The notes under the pieces: model-generated | Databases searched by the model: none | Told to the model about the DNA's origin: nothing | The model's input: the letters and a program-made list of their open reading frames with translations, nothing else | Source of the DNA: Candidatus Acidiferrales bacterium | GTDB lineage: Bacteria; Acidobacteriota; Terriglobia; Acidiferrales; UBA7541 | NCBI GenBank assembly: GCA_031296075.1 | Contig: JARLGK010000061.1 | Coordinates: forward strand, 1-64,000 | DNA length: 64,000 bases | Reading direction: 5' to 3' | Part shown: in pieces, positions 29,525 through 38,372 of the stretch | How positions within the stretch are numbered: position 1 is the first letter of the stretch | How the letters are laid out: each line of letters starts with the position of its first letter | Position numbers and translations under genes: made by a program

Positions 29525-30349
29525 ATGAATTTTTTCAAACGCCTGACGGCGATATTCGTCTGTTTCATGATTTCTCCACTGGCCGGTATGTGCGCGCCGC
29601 AGGGCGGCACCCAGCGCGCGGGAGAAATTAGCGCGCTGATCCCCGCGGCCACGCGCAACGCCCAGCCCACCAAGGCCAAAGACGAAATCGACTGGAACGA
29701 CCTCCTGAAGACGGAGCATTCGGGTCGCGTCCGCGCCGGCCTGACGGACGGCTCGATCCTGAGCGTTGGTTCGGACAGCGAACTTCGCGTGGTGCAGCAC
29801 GATGGCGCCACCCAGCAGACGTCGCTCGAATTGAGTTACGGCAAAGTGCGCAATCAGGTGACGAACATCACCAAGGCCGGCGGCAAGTACGAGCTGAAGA
29901 CTCCCAACGCCGTGATCGGCGTGATCGGCACCGATTTCGTCGCCGAATTCAAGAGCAACAAGACCACCGTGATCTGCTACAAGGGCAAGGTGAAAGTCAC
30001 GCCGCTCGGCAAGATCGTGAAGAGTTCCGGCCAGCAGGGTAGCGACAATTCCGTCACGCTGACGGACGGGCAAATGGTGGTGATCACGTCCACAATTCCC
30101 GGCGCCGGTTTTCAGCCTTCGAACACGCCGCCGGACGTGGCGCAGAACGGCTTGCTTTCCACCGACGTTCCCGACGGCGGCAACCTCCCGCCTCCGGGCA
30201 AAGGCGGCCATGGTGGCTTCGGCCATCCGATTCGCACGATCATCGTTGGCGGAGGAATCGCCGTCGGCATCGGCGTAGGCTTGGGCGTCGGCCTGGGACC
30301 CGGTGGCTCCAAATGCCCGGTGGGCTCGAAAAGCCCGAGCTGCGGGTAA
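29525..30349 (+). CDS. FecR domain protein with C-terminal glycine-rich segment
   Basis: GRVRAGLTDGSILSVGSDSELRVVQHDGATQQTSLELSYGKVRNQV..FELKTPNAVIGVIGTDF-type. Confidence 0.85.
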   Translation: MNFFKRLTAIFVCFMISPLAGMCAPQGGTQRAGEISALIPAATRNAQPTKAKDEIDWNDLLKTEHSGRVRAGLTDGSILSVGSDSELRVVQHDGATQQTSLELSYGKVRNQVTNITKAGGKYELKTPNAVIGVIGTDFVAEFKSNKTTVICYKGKVKVTPLGKIVKSSGQQGSDNSVTLTDGQMVVITSTIPGAGFQPSNTPPDVAQNGLLSTDVPDGGNLPPPGKGGHGGFGHPIRTIIVGGGIAVGIGVGLGVGLGPGGSKCPVGSKSPSCG

Positions 30350-30433
30350 TTCGCTCGGCCTCGGGTAGAATGCCGGCGTGAACGGGCGCCGGCGGCAGCT
30401 CCTTAGGCGGCCGACCCGCAAGTTTCCTAATCT

Positions 30434-32797
30434 ATGAGCTCGCAGCAAAATCCGTCGTCCCGCTGGCCGGCGTGGCTGCGCTTCTCCCTTTTCAAGGTCG
30501 ATCTGGCGCTCGCGATCGCCGTCACGATCGCGGGCGTGGTCCTTTTCGCCTACTTCGGTTTCGGCGCGGACACGCGCGCGGGCATTGCGTTCCTCCAGAG
30601 CGTCGAACAGAGCTCGCTCGACATGCGCTTCGGCATGCGCGGCGCCCGCCCGCACGATGATCGCATCGTCATCGTCGGCATCGACGAGCGGACTTTGCAG
30701 GAAGTCGGCTCGTTTCCGCTCCCGCGCACGACTTACGCCACGCTAGTCGACCAGCTGAGCGCGGGCGGCGCGCGCGTCATCGCCTTCGACGCCACCTTTC
30801 CCACGTCGGAAACCAACGGCGGCAAGGCCGCGCTCGAGCAGCTTCAGCGCGACCTCGGCCCGTCCGCCCCCACGAACGTCACGAAAAAAATCCAGCAGCT
30901 CGAAGCCGCCGGCGATCCCGACGCGATATTCGCCGACTCGCTCAAGCGCGCCGGGAACGTGATCCTCGGCCACATCTTCCTCGACGCGGAAGCCGCCAAG
31001 CACTCCGATCCCAAGCTCGCGGAAGATTATTTCAATATCGCCTGGGCCAAGAATTTTCCCCAGGTCTACAAAGCGAAATCGAAAGACGGCCGCGACTTCG
31101 ACATGGGCCAGGCCTGGGTGCAGAACGGCGGTCAGGTCGCCGCCGGCGCCGAGGCCAATATCAAGGAGCTCGCCGAAGCCGCCGCCTCCTTTGGATTCAT
31201 CGACATCAAAGAGGACCCCGACGGCACGCTGCGCCACGCCCTGCTCATCAAGCGCTACCAGGATCAGGATTTCTTTCCCTCGCTCGACATGCAGATCGTT
31301 CGCGAGTTCGAAAACATCCCCGATCAGGATATCGCCGCATACATCGCGCCGGACGGACTCGAGCGCATTCAATTCGACCGCCATACGATGCGCCAATCGC
31401 GCGACGGCAGCGCCTTGATCAACTACACCGGGCCGTACGAAACGTACGCGCACTATTCCATGTGGGACGTGATGAGCGGAGCGGTGCCCCCTTCGACCTT
31501 TAAGGACAAAATCGTTCTCGTCGGCGCCACGGCCCTCGCGATCGGCGATCTCCGCAATACTCCCTATCAGAGCGGCGAAGCCTACATGGGAGTTGAGGTC
31601 CACGCCAACATCATCGACAACCTGCTGCACAGCGAGGAAAAGGGCCGCACGTTCCTCACCCGCGGATTCCGCGAGGAGATCATTGACCTCGGCTTCATCG
31701 TGCTCTTTGGCCTCGGCTTCGGCTATCTCTTCAGCACCGTCAAGCCTCTCTGGTCGACGATCACCGTGCTGCTCGCGCTCGCCGGGTTCGGCTGGTTCGT
31801 CTATTTCAGCTTCGCGCGCGAAGGCCGCTGGCTCAGCTTCGTGATTCCCGCCGGCACGCTCGCGGCAAATTACGCGGCCATCACCAGCTTTCGCATGATT
31901 TTCGAAGAAGGCGAAAAACGCAAAATCCGCAAAAGCTTCGCGCAGTATCTTTCGCCCGGCGTCATCGGGCTGATCGAAAAGGATCCCCAGAAATATATTC
32001 ATCCCGGCGGCGAGACGAAAGATCTCACCGTGATGTTCAGCGATATTCGCGGCTTCACCACTATTTCCGAAAGCCTTTCGGCCGACGAGCTGGTCCGCCT
32101 GCTCAACGAATATCTCGGCGCCATGACCGACATTCTTTTCGCCAATCTCGGCACGCTCGATAAGTACATCGGCGACGCCATCATGGCCTTCTGGGGTTCG
32201 CCCTACCCGCAGACCGACCACGCCTATCGCGCCTGCCTGTGCGCGCTGCAAATGTCGAAGGGCCTTGCGAAGCTCAACGTGAAATGGAAGCAGGAGGATC
32301 GCCCGCCAATCGCCATCGGCATCGGCCTGAACACCGGACCGGTGAACGTGGGGAACATGGGCTCGGACAAGCGCCTCGCGTGGACCGTGATGGGCGACAA
32401 CGTGAACCTTGCTTCGCGCCTGGAAGGAATCACCAAGCAATATCAAATTCAAATCGTGATCAGCGAGGGCACCTACCGCGAAGTGGCGGACAAATTCGTT
32501 TGCCGAGAACTGGACAAGATCAAAGTGAAGGGAAAGAACCAGCCTGTGAATATCTACGAGCTGCTGGATGTTGCCGCGGAAAAATCGAAGTACGAATCGC
32601 TGCTGACCGGTTTCGACCGCGCCATGGCCGCGTACCGCAGCCAAAACTGGAAGGACGCCGCCGGACAATTCGGCGAGCTCCTCGGCGTCTACCCCGACGA
32701 CGGCCCCACGCGCGTCTTCCTCCAGCGCGCCCTCGAATATCTCGACAACGCCCCCGAATCAGACTGGGACGGCGTCTACGTCGTGAAATCGAAATAG
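30434..32797 (+). CDS. CHASE2 sensor-adenylate/guanylate cyclase
   Basis: N-term TM, CHASE2 (DDRIVIVGIDERTLQEVGSFPLPRTTYATLVDQL), 3 TM, class III cyclase (VMFSDIRGFTTISE..KYIGDAIMAFWGSP..GDNVNLASRLEGITKQY). Confidence 0.93.
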   Translation: MSSQQNPSSRWPAWLRFSLFKVDLALAIAVTIAGVVLFAYFGFGADTRAGIAFLQSVEQSSLDMRFGMRGARPHDDRIVIVGIDERTLQEVGSFPLPRTTYATLVDQLSAGGARVIAFDATFPTSETNGGKAALEQLQRDLGPSAPTNVTKKIQQLEAAGDPDAIFADSLKRAGNVILGHIFLDAEAAKHSDPKLAEDYFNIAWAKNFPQVYKAKSKDGRDFDMGQAWVQNGGQVAAGAEANIKELAEAAASFGFIDIKEDPDGTLRHALLIKRYQDQDFFPSLDMQIVREFENIPDQDIAAYIAPDGLERIQFDRHTMRQSRDGSALINYTGPYETYAHYSMWDVMSGAVPPSTFKDKIVLVGATALAIGDLRNTPYQSGEAYMGVEVHANIIDNLLHSEEKGRTFLTRGFREEIIDLGFIVLFGLGFGYLFSTVKPLWSTITVLLALAGFGWFVYFSFAREGRWLSFVIPAGTLAANYAAITSFRMIFEEGEKRKIRKSFAQYLSPGVIGLIEKDPQKYIHPGGETKDLTVMFSDIRGFTTISESLSADELVRLLNEYLGAMTDILFANLGTLDKYIGDAIMAFWGSPYPQTDHAYRACLCALQMSKGLAKLNVKWKQEDRPPIAIGIGLNTGPVNVGNMGSDKRLAWTVMGDNVNLASRLEGITKQYQIQIVISEGTYREVADKFVCRELDKIKVKGKNQPVNIYELLDVAAEKSKYESLLTGFDRAMAAYRSQNWKDAAGQFGELLGVYPDDGPTRVFLQRALEYLDNAPESDWDGVYVVKSK

Positions 32798-32842
32798 GCC
32801 AATTCGGTACCGCGCGCGAGGCAGTAATTTGCTGGTGTAGTC

Positions 32843-33145
32843 GTGATCAACAAGAGCATCCAACCCGACGCCGGTTCCAATCTTTCAAGCCGACGCATTG
32901 TGTTTGGCGTGCTCGGTGCAGTGTTGATTGTCTCCGGCGCAATTCTCGCGTGGAGTTTTGGAAAGGATGAGTATTACGAGTTCTATCTCATTCCCAAGGA
33001 CAAAGGCGATCCTTTGTTTCCGAGGCGTTGGCAGGACCTGGTTTTTCTAGGCTGCTTTTGGTCGATCCTGTTCGCTTGGCTCGGGCTTGGTTGTTGGTCG
33101 CTCAGGCGCGCATTCCGCAAGCAATTTTCCAAGCCTCTTTCTTGA
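32843..33145 (+). CDS. Small two-TM hypothetical protein
   Basis: Two hydrophobic stretches in a 100-aa ORF. Confidence 0.45.
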   Translation: MINKSIQPDAGSNLSSRRIVFGVLGAVLIVSGAILAWSFGKDEYYEFYLIPKDKGDPLFPRRWQDLVFLGCFWSILFAWLGLGCWSLRRAFRKQFSKPLS

Positions 33146-33380
33146 TGGTCGTGCCACGTTCAAAATCGAAAAGTACAGGTGCACGCCTGCCCTGCACCTA
33201 TGGCCAGTAGACGCGCGCTGCGCAATCTGCCAGCGTGGTAGCGGCGACCAAATGTCGTCCGCTCTCCTGGCGAGAGTCGAACCGCTCTTTGACAACTGAA
33301 CATGAAGTTGGGTCTGAGTGGCACGGGCGCATTCGTGTCACCGAACTTGCTTGGCTGTGCGCGGCCATTCACCACCGCTG

Positions 33381-33467
33381 AGCGCCGGAGGCGCGGCAGA
33401 CGATAGCCCAGCCCGCAGGGCTGGGAACTCAAGCCGCCCCGGTCCCAGCGCCGTAGGTGCGACACGT
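33381..33467 (-). repeat. ~87-bp triple-palindrome repeat, inverted copy
   Basis: Reverse complement closely matches 40276-40362. Confidence 0.88.
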
Positions 33468-33517
33468 TCCCGGAATCGCTAACTCCGCGCCAAGCAACGC
33501 TCACAAATCACCAAATT

Positions 33518-33598
33518 AAGTGTCACACCATGCCGAGTAATTTCGGGCCTAAGTGATTGAAAACAAAGAAAAGCGACACCAACAAAGTGTCACACTTT
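33518..33598. repeat. Direct repeat AAGTGTCACAC (33518-33528, 33585-33595); second copy in AAAGTGTCACACTTT near-palindrome
   Basis: Direct reading. Confidence 0.55.
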
Positions 33599-33624
33599 TT
33601 CGAGCTACGCCGCGCGCTCAAAAT

Positions 33625-33703
33625 GTAGCTCGCCTCTTCAGAGGTGAGGCAGTTCGGCCCGGTTTTCGGACCGAAAATCCTCAGGTCTGAAGACCTGAGC
33701 TAC
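33625..33703. repeat. Compound hairpin element bounded by GTAGCTC..GAGCTAC
   Basis: Contains CCTCTTCAGAGG and CTCAGGTCTGAAGACCTGAG plus central CGGCCCGGTTTTCGGACCG. Confidence 0.75.
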
Positions 33704-33709
33704 ATATTC

Positions 33710-35011
33710 CTAGTCGCCGAGCCCCGAAAGCGTCAGCTTCCCCTTCACGGCCTTCGCCTTGGTCCAATCGTGATACGTGTGGCACTCGAAGCAGCGCGAT
33801 TCGGCGCCGTCGGCGCCCGAGTGGTGGCACTTCTCGCACGTGGCGATGCCAGGGATCAGGATGTCGGCGGTTTCGTGGCTGGTCAGCGCCGCGTGGCACT
33901 CGGTGCATTTCACCAACTGGTGCCGGTCGTGGTTGAAATTCGCATGAGGCAGCCAGCGCGGCGTAATGTTGGATTTCGCGACCACCGGAAGCTCACTGCC
34001 TGAAGAAACACTCAGCGCGTGGCACTGCTTGCAGGTCTTGCCGTAGAGCAGCTGCTCGGATTCCGCCACGCGCTCTGTGACCCACTGCTGTGGCGTGAGC
34101 ACGCGCACCGCAACCGGCTGCGGCTTCTGCGGCAGCCCGGGAACGGGTCCGGTGACGCGGACTTCCGCCGGATGCGCGGCGATGTATTGCTGAAATCTTT
34201 CGACTAGGAATTTGTGCACCACCTCGGGCGTATCGTGCGGGACGCTTTCCGTGAATCGCTTGTCGAATTGCAGGCTGTGGCAGGCGACGCAGGTTTTCAC
34301 GTACGTCGGCGGCGCCATGTAGGCGCGCGCCAGAACCATCGCGGCCAGATCGGACTTTTGTGGGAGAAGATCGGATTTCTGCGCTGCGGGAATCGCCATC
34401 GGCGTGGCCGAGCCGAACCGCCACGCGTCCGTGGAAGTCGGAGGCCGGTGGCAATCGTCGCAATCAAGCTGCACCGGCTCCCCGTTCGGCCCTTTGAGGT
34501 TCTTCTTCATGTGCACGGCGTGATTCAGCTTGATCGTTCCGGGATCGCTGCTCCCGGAATGCAGCACCGCAAACTCGGGATGGCCCGAGCCGAAATTTTC
34601 GATATCGCGCACGAACTTCGTGGGGGCGCCGCTGGTCCGCAGGTTTGAATGGCACTGCGTGCAGGCGGCATCGGAAGTGGCCGCGAGGCGCGCGAGTCCT
34701 CGATGCTCCTCGTGGCAGGAGGCACATTTAGGAGTAAAGACTTGATTGGCGTGATGAATCGGGCCGTCATGGCAGGCGAGGCAGGCGCGGTCGCTAGTCT
34801 TCTGGCTGAAAAAACCGGCCATCTCGAAATGGCAGGCATCGCATTTCGCGGCCAGGACGGCGTGCGCGGGAGACATCGGACCGCCGCTGTACACGCGCTT
34901 GTTGCCGGTAAGTCCGTGCCAGGCGATCCAGAGAATCGCCAGCAGCGGAACGGAGACCGAGAGCCAGAAGCGCCAGCGCCGGAACGGATGCGGGCGCTTG
35001 AAATAATTCAT
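33710..35011 (-). CDS. Decaheme c-type cytochrome, N-terminally anchored
   Basis: Ten CxxCH motifs (CDACH, CLACH, CASCH, CTQCH, CDDCH, CVACH, CKQCH, CTECH, CEKCH, CFECH). Confidence 0.92.
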   Translation of the reverse strand: MNYFKRPHPFRRWRFWLSVSVPLLAILWIAWHGLTGNKRVYSGGPMSPAHAVLAAKCDACHFEMAGFFSQKTSDRACLACHDGPIHHANQVFTPKCASCHEEHRGLARLAATSDAACTQCHSNLRTSGAPTKFVRDIENFGSGHPEFAVLHSGSSDPGTIKLNHAVHMKKNLKGPNGEPVQLDCDDCHRPPTSTDAWRFGSATPMAIPAAQKSDLLPQKSDLAAMVLARAYMAPPTYVKTCVACHSLQFDKRFTESVPHDTPEVVHKFLVERFQQYIAAHPAEVRVTGPVPGLPQKPQPVAVRVLTPQQWVTERVAESEQLLYGKTCKQCHALSVSSGSELPVVAKSNITPRWLPHANFNHDRHQLVKCTECHAALTSHETADILIPGIATCEKCHHSGADGAESRCFECHTYHDWTKAKAVKGKLTLSGLGD

Positions 35012-35083
35012 ATCAATGCGCTGCGCTCGTTTCTTTGTTGCTCGCTCTCCGTCGGCCAAGGTGATTCGCCTCGCTTTACCTCA

Positions 35084-35177
35084 GGGGCTAAAGCCCCGAT
35101 TTCCAATGGCTTTAATGTCGGAGCTAAAGCTCCGCCCCCCTAAACTGCAAGACCAAGATGCCGGGCTAAAGCCCGGC
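35084..35177. repeat. Three CTAAAG-centred hairpins (GGGGCTAAAGCCCC, GTCGGAGCTAAAGCTCCGCC, GCCGGGCTAAAGCCCGGC) followed by GCTAC
   Basis: Direct reading. Confidence 0.8.
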
Positions 35178-35192
35178 GCTACATTCAAACCC

Positions 35193-36020
35193 TCAGTAAC
35201 GCAACGCCGTGATCGCGTGCACCACGCCGAGCAGCAGCAACGCGAATGATAGCGGAATGTGCAGCATCAGCCAGCCATGCAGCCAGTGATGCAGGAGCGA
35301 TTGCCGTCGCAGTTGCCGCTCCTCCTCGCAGATCTGCTCGAGCCTTTTCGTGGCTTCCTGCGCTTCGGCCGGCAGGAGCATGCGCAATCCCTCGAATGTG
35401 CTGTGCGCGCGATCGCGACTCGAAAGCAATTGGTGCCGCGCGCCACGGCTTTGCAGAAAGGGGCGCATCTCGCGCTGGTAGAAGCTGCTCAGCGGCGCGA
35501 CCCCTTCTTCGCCGGTCGCCGCTGCCTCCGTTGCCGCGATCAATTCGTCCGCGTCCGAGACGAACTGAGCGCGCACATGGTCGATCTGCTCGAAGATGGT
35601 TTCCGACGGGACTTGCGCGGTCATGATGTTGGGCACGTAATGCTGCAAGATCGCGCCGAAAATACCGCTGGCGACCACGATGATGACCAGCACCATCAAG
35701 ACGCTCGTCAGCGGGCCGCCGAAACGGAATCCCGCATGGAAGAAGATGATCGGGAGGCTCAGCAGCCCAAGCCAAAGGTGGCCGCGCATCCAGGTCTGCG
35801 CGCGTCCGAGCCGCCAGACCGGAACTTTTTTGCGCCCAGCCAACAGGCCAGCAAAGACCATGAAAGCGGAGCCAACGATTCCGAACGTGAGTCCGATGGC
35901 GCTGCCGCCGCTGGGACCCGACGGCGAATGCACCGCGTAGGGAATGTAAACGGCTGTCGCTAATCCAAAAATGATGAGCGAGGCCGCCAGCCATTTCCTA
36001 TGTGTGTGGTCTATGTGCAC
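35193..36020 (-). CDS. Integral membrane protein, possibly cytochrome b-like
   Basis: About five TM segments with His in TMs (LSLPIIFFHAGFRFG, HHWLHGWLMLHIPLSFALLLLGVVHAITA) and a long soluble loop; adjacent to cytochrome genes. Confidence 0.65.
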   Translation of the reverse strand: MHIDHTHRKWLAASLIIFGLATAVYIPYAVHSPSGPSGGSAIGLTFGIVGSAFMVFAGLLAGRKKVPVWRLGRAQTWMRGHLWLGLLSLPIIFFHAGFRFGGPLTSVLMVLVIIVVASGIFGAILQHYVPNIMTAQVPSETIFEQIDHVRAQFVSDADELIAATEAAATGEEGVAPLSSFYQREMRPFLQSRGARHQLLSSRDRAHSTFEGLRMLLPAEAQEATKRLEQICEEERQLRRQSLLHHWLHGWLMLHIPLSFALLLLGVVHAITALRY

Positions 36021-36041
36021 GGTTGATCTTGAATTTCGGCG

Positions 36042-36177
36042 CCGGGGCTAAAGCCCCGGGGAATTTGTAGTAGCGCTTTTCGTGGGGCTCAAGCCCCACG
36101 CTTCCACCTGACCGAACTTCAACGGCTTCGGCCGCGCGCATCCATCCTAAAGGCGGAACTTCAGCGGCTAAAGCCGC
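36042..36177. repeat. Hairpin repeat cluster (CCGGGGCTAAAGCCCCGG, CGTGGGGCTCAAGCCCCACG, GCGGCTAAAGCCGC)
   Basis: Direct reading. Confidence 0.8.
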
Positions 36178-36200
36178 GACCTACAAAACATCTCCTGCGC

Positions 36201-38372
36201 TCACGGCTTTTGCGCGATGCCCGGAGCCTGGCCCAGCAGACTGGCAAAGAACTTTCGCGGATCGACGCGATGCGCCGCATCGTGCGGGCAAGCATACACG
36301 CAACTCGGCTCGGCGTGGTCGGTGCACAAATCGCACGACGTGGCTTTCTGCTTCACCATCGCGACTTTTCTTCCGGGTTGGCCCGGGTCATCCGCCATCA
36401 CGTTGAATGGGTGCAGGTTGATATTGCCGTAGGGACAGTTTTCGGCGCACAGCCCGCAGCCAATGCACCAATCCTCGATAATCACCTCAAGCGAGTTGCG
36501 CCGGCGGATCGCGCCGACCGGGCAGCCGACCATGCACAACGGGTCGAGGCACTGGCGGCACGAGGTGGCCACCAGGTAGTGATCGAACCGCAGCCCTTCG
36601 CGAACGAGCCGGGTGATTCCGTCGTGCGAGTCGGCGCAGGCGCGCACGCACGCGTCGCATCGCGTGCAGCTATTCAGATCCAGAAGCAGCAGGCTCTGCG
36701 CTTCCATCAAACCCTGCGCGAGGAAATTATCGAGAGGAACGCTCTGCACCACGGAGAGCCGCTCGCGATTCATCTGCGCGCGGTCGTGTTCCACCGCCTC
36801 CAGCTTCCGCCGCACGACGGGAAATTCGCTCATCATGCGGTTGAAATCGCCGGCGCCGATGCGAACGAGCTCCACATGGTCGAGCGCCGTGCAGGTGGCC
36901 GTGCGTATATCGCCCGCGAGCAGGCCGGTTTCTCCGAAATAATCACCGCGCGAAAGGTAGGCGAGAATCATGTCGCCGCCCGGATGCGCCTGCGACACTT
37001 TCACGAAACCGATGCGGACGAGATAAAAGCTGTCGGCGGGATCGCCCTGCCGGCAGATGATCTGGCCGGGCGAATAGCGCACCAGCTCGACCGATTCGCG
37101 CAGGCTGCCGATGAATTCGTCCGTCAACTCCGCGAATACGGGAACCGAGCGCAGGTGGCTGTCGAGCGCGCGCTGGCGATACGATTTGTCGAGCTGAGCG
37201 CGGAAATTCTTGTTGCGCTGCATGATGTCGAGCACGTTGCGCAGCATTTCGAGCATGGTGCAATCGGTTTCGGCGCGGACGGTGGCCGAGCGCGGGTAGA
37301 GGCTCATGCAGGTCATCTCGCCGAACAGATCGCCGGGGCCGAGTTCCGCGACGGGATTGTCGTAACTGAGGTCCATGGGCGCGTCGATGGGAATCCAGCG
37401 CTGGTCGGCCTCTTCTTCGCGGCGATCGCGGCTGCGCTGGGCGAGCGAACTGGAAAGCTTGCCGATAAATTTCTTGATGCCGCTCTGCGTTTTCACGTGC
37501 GCCATCGGAGTCGAGATGGAAACCTGTGCTCTACCATCGAGAATGTAGAACGCGGTCGAGCCGTATTCACCCTCGCGGCAAATAACTTCACCCTTGCGGA
37601 AGTGGCGCTTCACCACGGCGCCGCGGTTCAAACTTAGAAATGTTCCGGAGACGCCCTTGAAAACCGGGAGATGCTGCAGCTCATCCGGCGAGACGGTTTC
37701 ATAAGCAGGGCCCGCGCCCAGCGCGGTCCGGGTCACGCCCTTGTTCGTGAGCGCTCCGGTCGGGCAGGAAACCATGCACTCGCCGCAGGAGACGCAGGAG
37801 GATTCGCCCATGGGTTCGTTGTCGTCAAAAGCGATTCCCGCGTGCGTGCCTTTCCCCATGCGGCCGAGCACGAAGTTCTCGCGAATCTCGCTGCACCCGC
37901 GGATGCAGCGGTCGCACAGGATGCACGCGTCGAAATCCACGGCGATGCTCATCGAAGAGTCGTCTTTGGCGCGGCCGCTGGTACTCCGCGCGAATCGCGG
38001 CTGCTGCACATTTTCTTGCCGTGCCAGGGTTTCGAGCTCGCAATCGCCGGAATGCTGCTGGCGCGCGCAGGGCGAAGGATGGTCGGACATCAACATCTCT
38101 ATGAGCGTGCGCCGCGCGCGCTGCACTTTCTCGGATGCCGTATTCACGACCATGCCGGCCTCGGCCGGGCGCACGCACGACGCGGTGAATACGCGCGCGC
38201 CAACGTCCACGACGCACAACCGGCAGACGCCCACGGGCGTTTCGTTCTGCTGGTGGCACAAGGTGGGAATGGCAATATCGTTCAATCGCGCGGCGTCAAA
38301 AACGGATGTTCCCGCCGGCACGGAGACTTTCCTGCCGTCTATGGTGAGTTCGATGAGGCCGGCCGCGCTCAT
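36201..38372 (-). CDS. Iron-sulfur protein: NuoG/HoxU-like 2Fe-2S/4Fe-4S N-term, two cNMP-binding domains, HycB-like poly-4Fe-4S C-term
   Basis: CHQQNETPVGVCRLCVVDVGARVFTASC; CILCDRCIRGC / CVSCGECMVSC; FGEMTCMSLYPRSATVRA and FGETGLLAGDIRTATCTA; CTRCDACVRAC, CRQCLDPLCMVGC, CIGCGLCAENC, CDLCTDHAEPSC. Confidence 0.88.
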   Translation of the reverse strand: MSAAGLIELTIDGRKVSVPAGTSVFDAARLNDIAIPTLCHQQNETPVGVCRLCVVDVGARVFTASCVRPAEAGMVVNTASEKVQRARRTLIEMLMSDHPSPCARQQHSGDCELETLARQENVQQPRFARSTSGRAKDDSSMSIAVDFDACILCDRCIRGCSEIRENFVLGRMGKGTHAGIAFDDNEPMGESSCVSCGECMVSCPTGALTNKGVTRTALGAGPAYETVSPDELQHLPVFKGVSGTFLSLNRGAVVKRHFRKGEVICREGEYGSTAFYILDGRAQVSISTPMAHVKTQSGIKKFIGKLSSSLAQRSRDRREEEADQRWIPIDAPMDLSYDNPVAELGPGDLFGEMTCMSLYPRSATVRAETDCTMLEMLRNVLDIMQRNKNFRAQLDKSYRQRALDSHLRSVPVFAELTDEFIGSLRESVELVRYSPGQIICRQGDPADSFYLVRIGFVKVSQAHPGGDMILAYLSRGDYFGETGLLAGDIRTATCTALDHVELVRIGAGDFNRMMSEFPVVRRKLEAVEHDRAQMNRERLSVVQSVPLDNFLAQGLMEAQSLLLLDLNSCTRCDACVRACADSHDGITRLVREGLRFDHYLVATSCRQCLDPLCMVGCPVGAIRRRNSLEVIIEDWCIGCGLCAENCPYGNINLHPFNVMADDPGQPGRKVAMVKQKATSCDLCTDHAEPSCVYACPHDAAHRVDPRKFFASLLGQAPGIAQKP

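Noticed and set aside
30743-32668. 641-aa ORF antisense to the CHASE2-cyclase gene
   Set aside because: Mirror ORF caused by high GC codon bias; sense strand has clear domain matches
36210-37637. 475-aa plus-strand ORF opposite the cNMP/Fe-S gene
   Set aside because: Shadow ORF; opposite strand has clear Cys motifs
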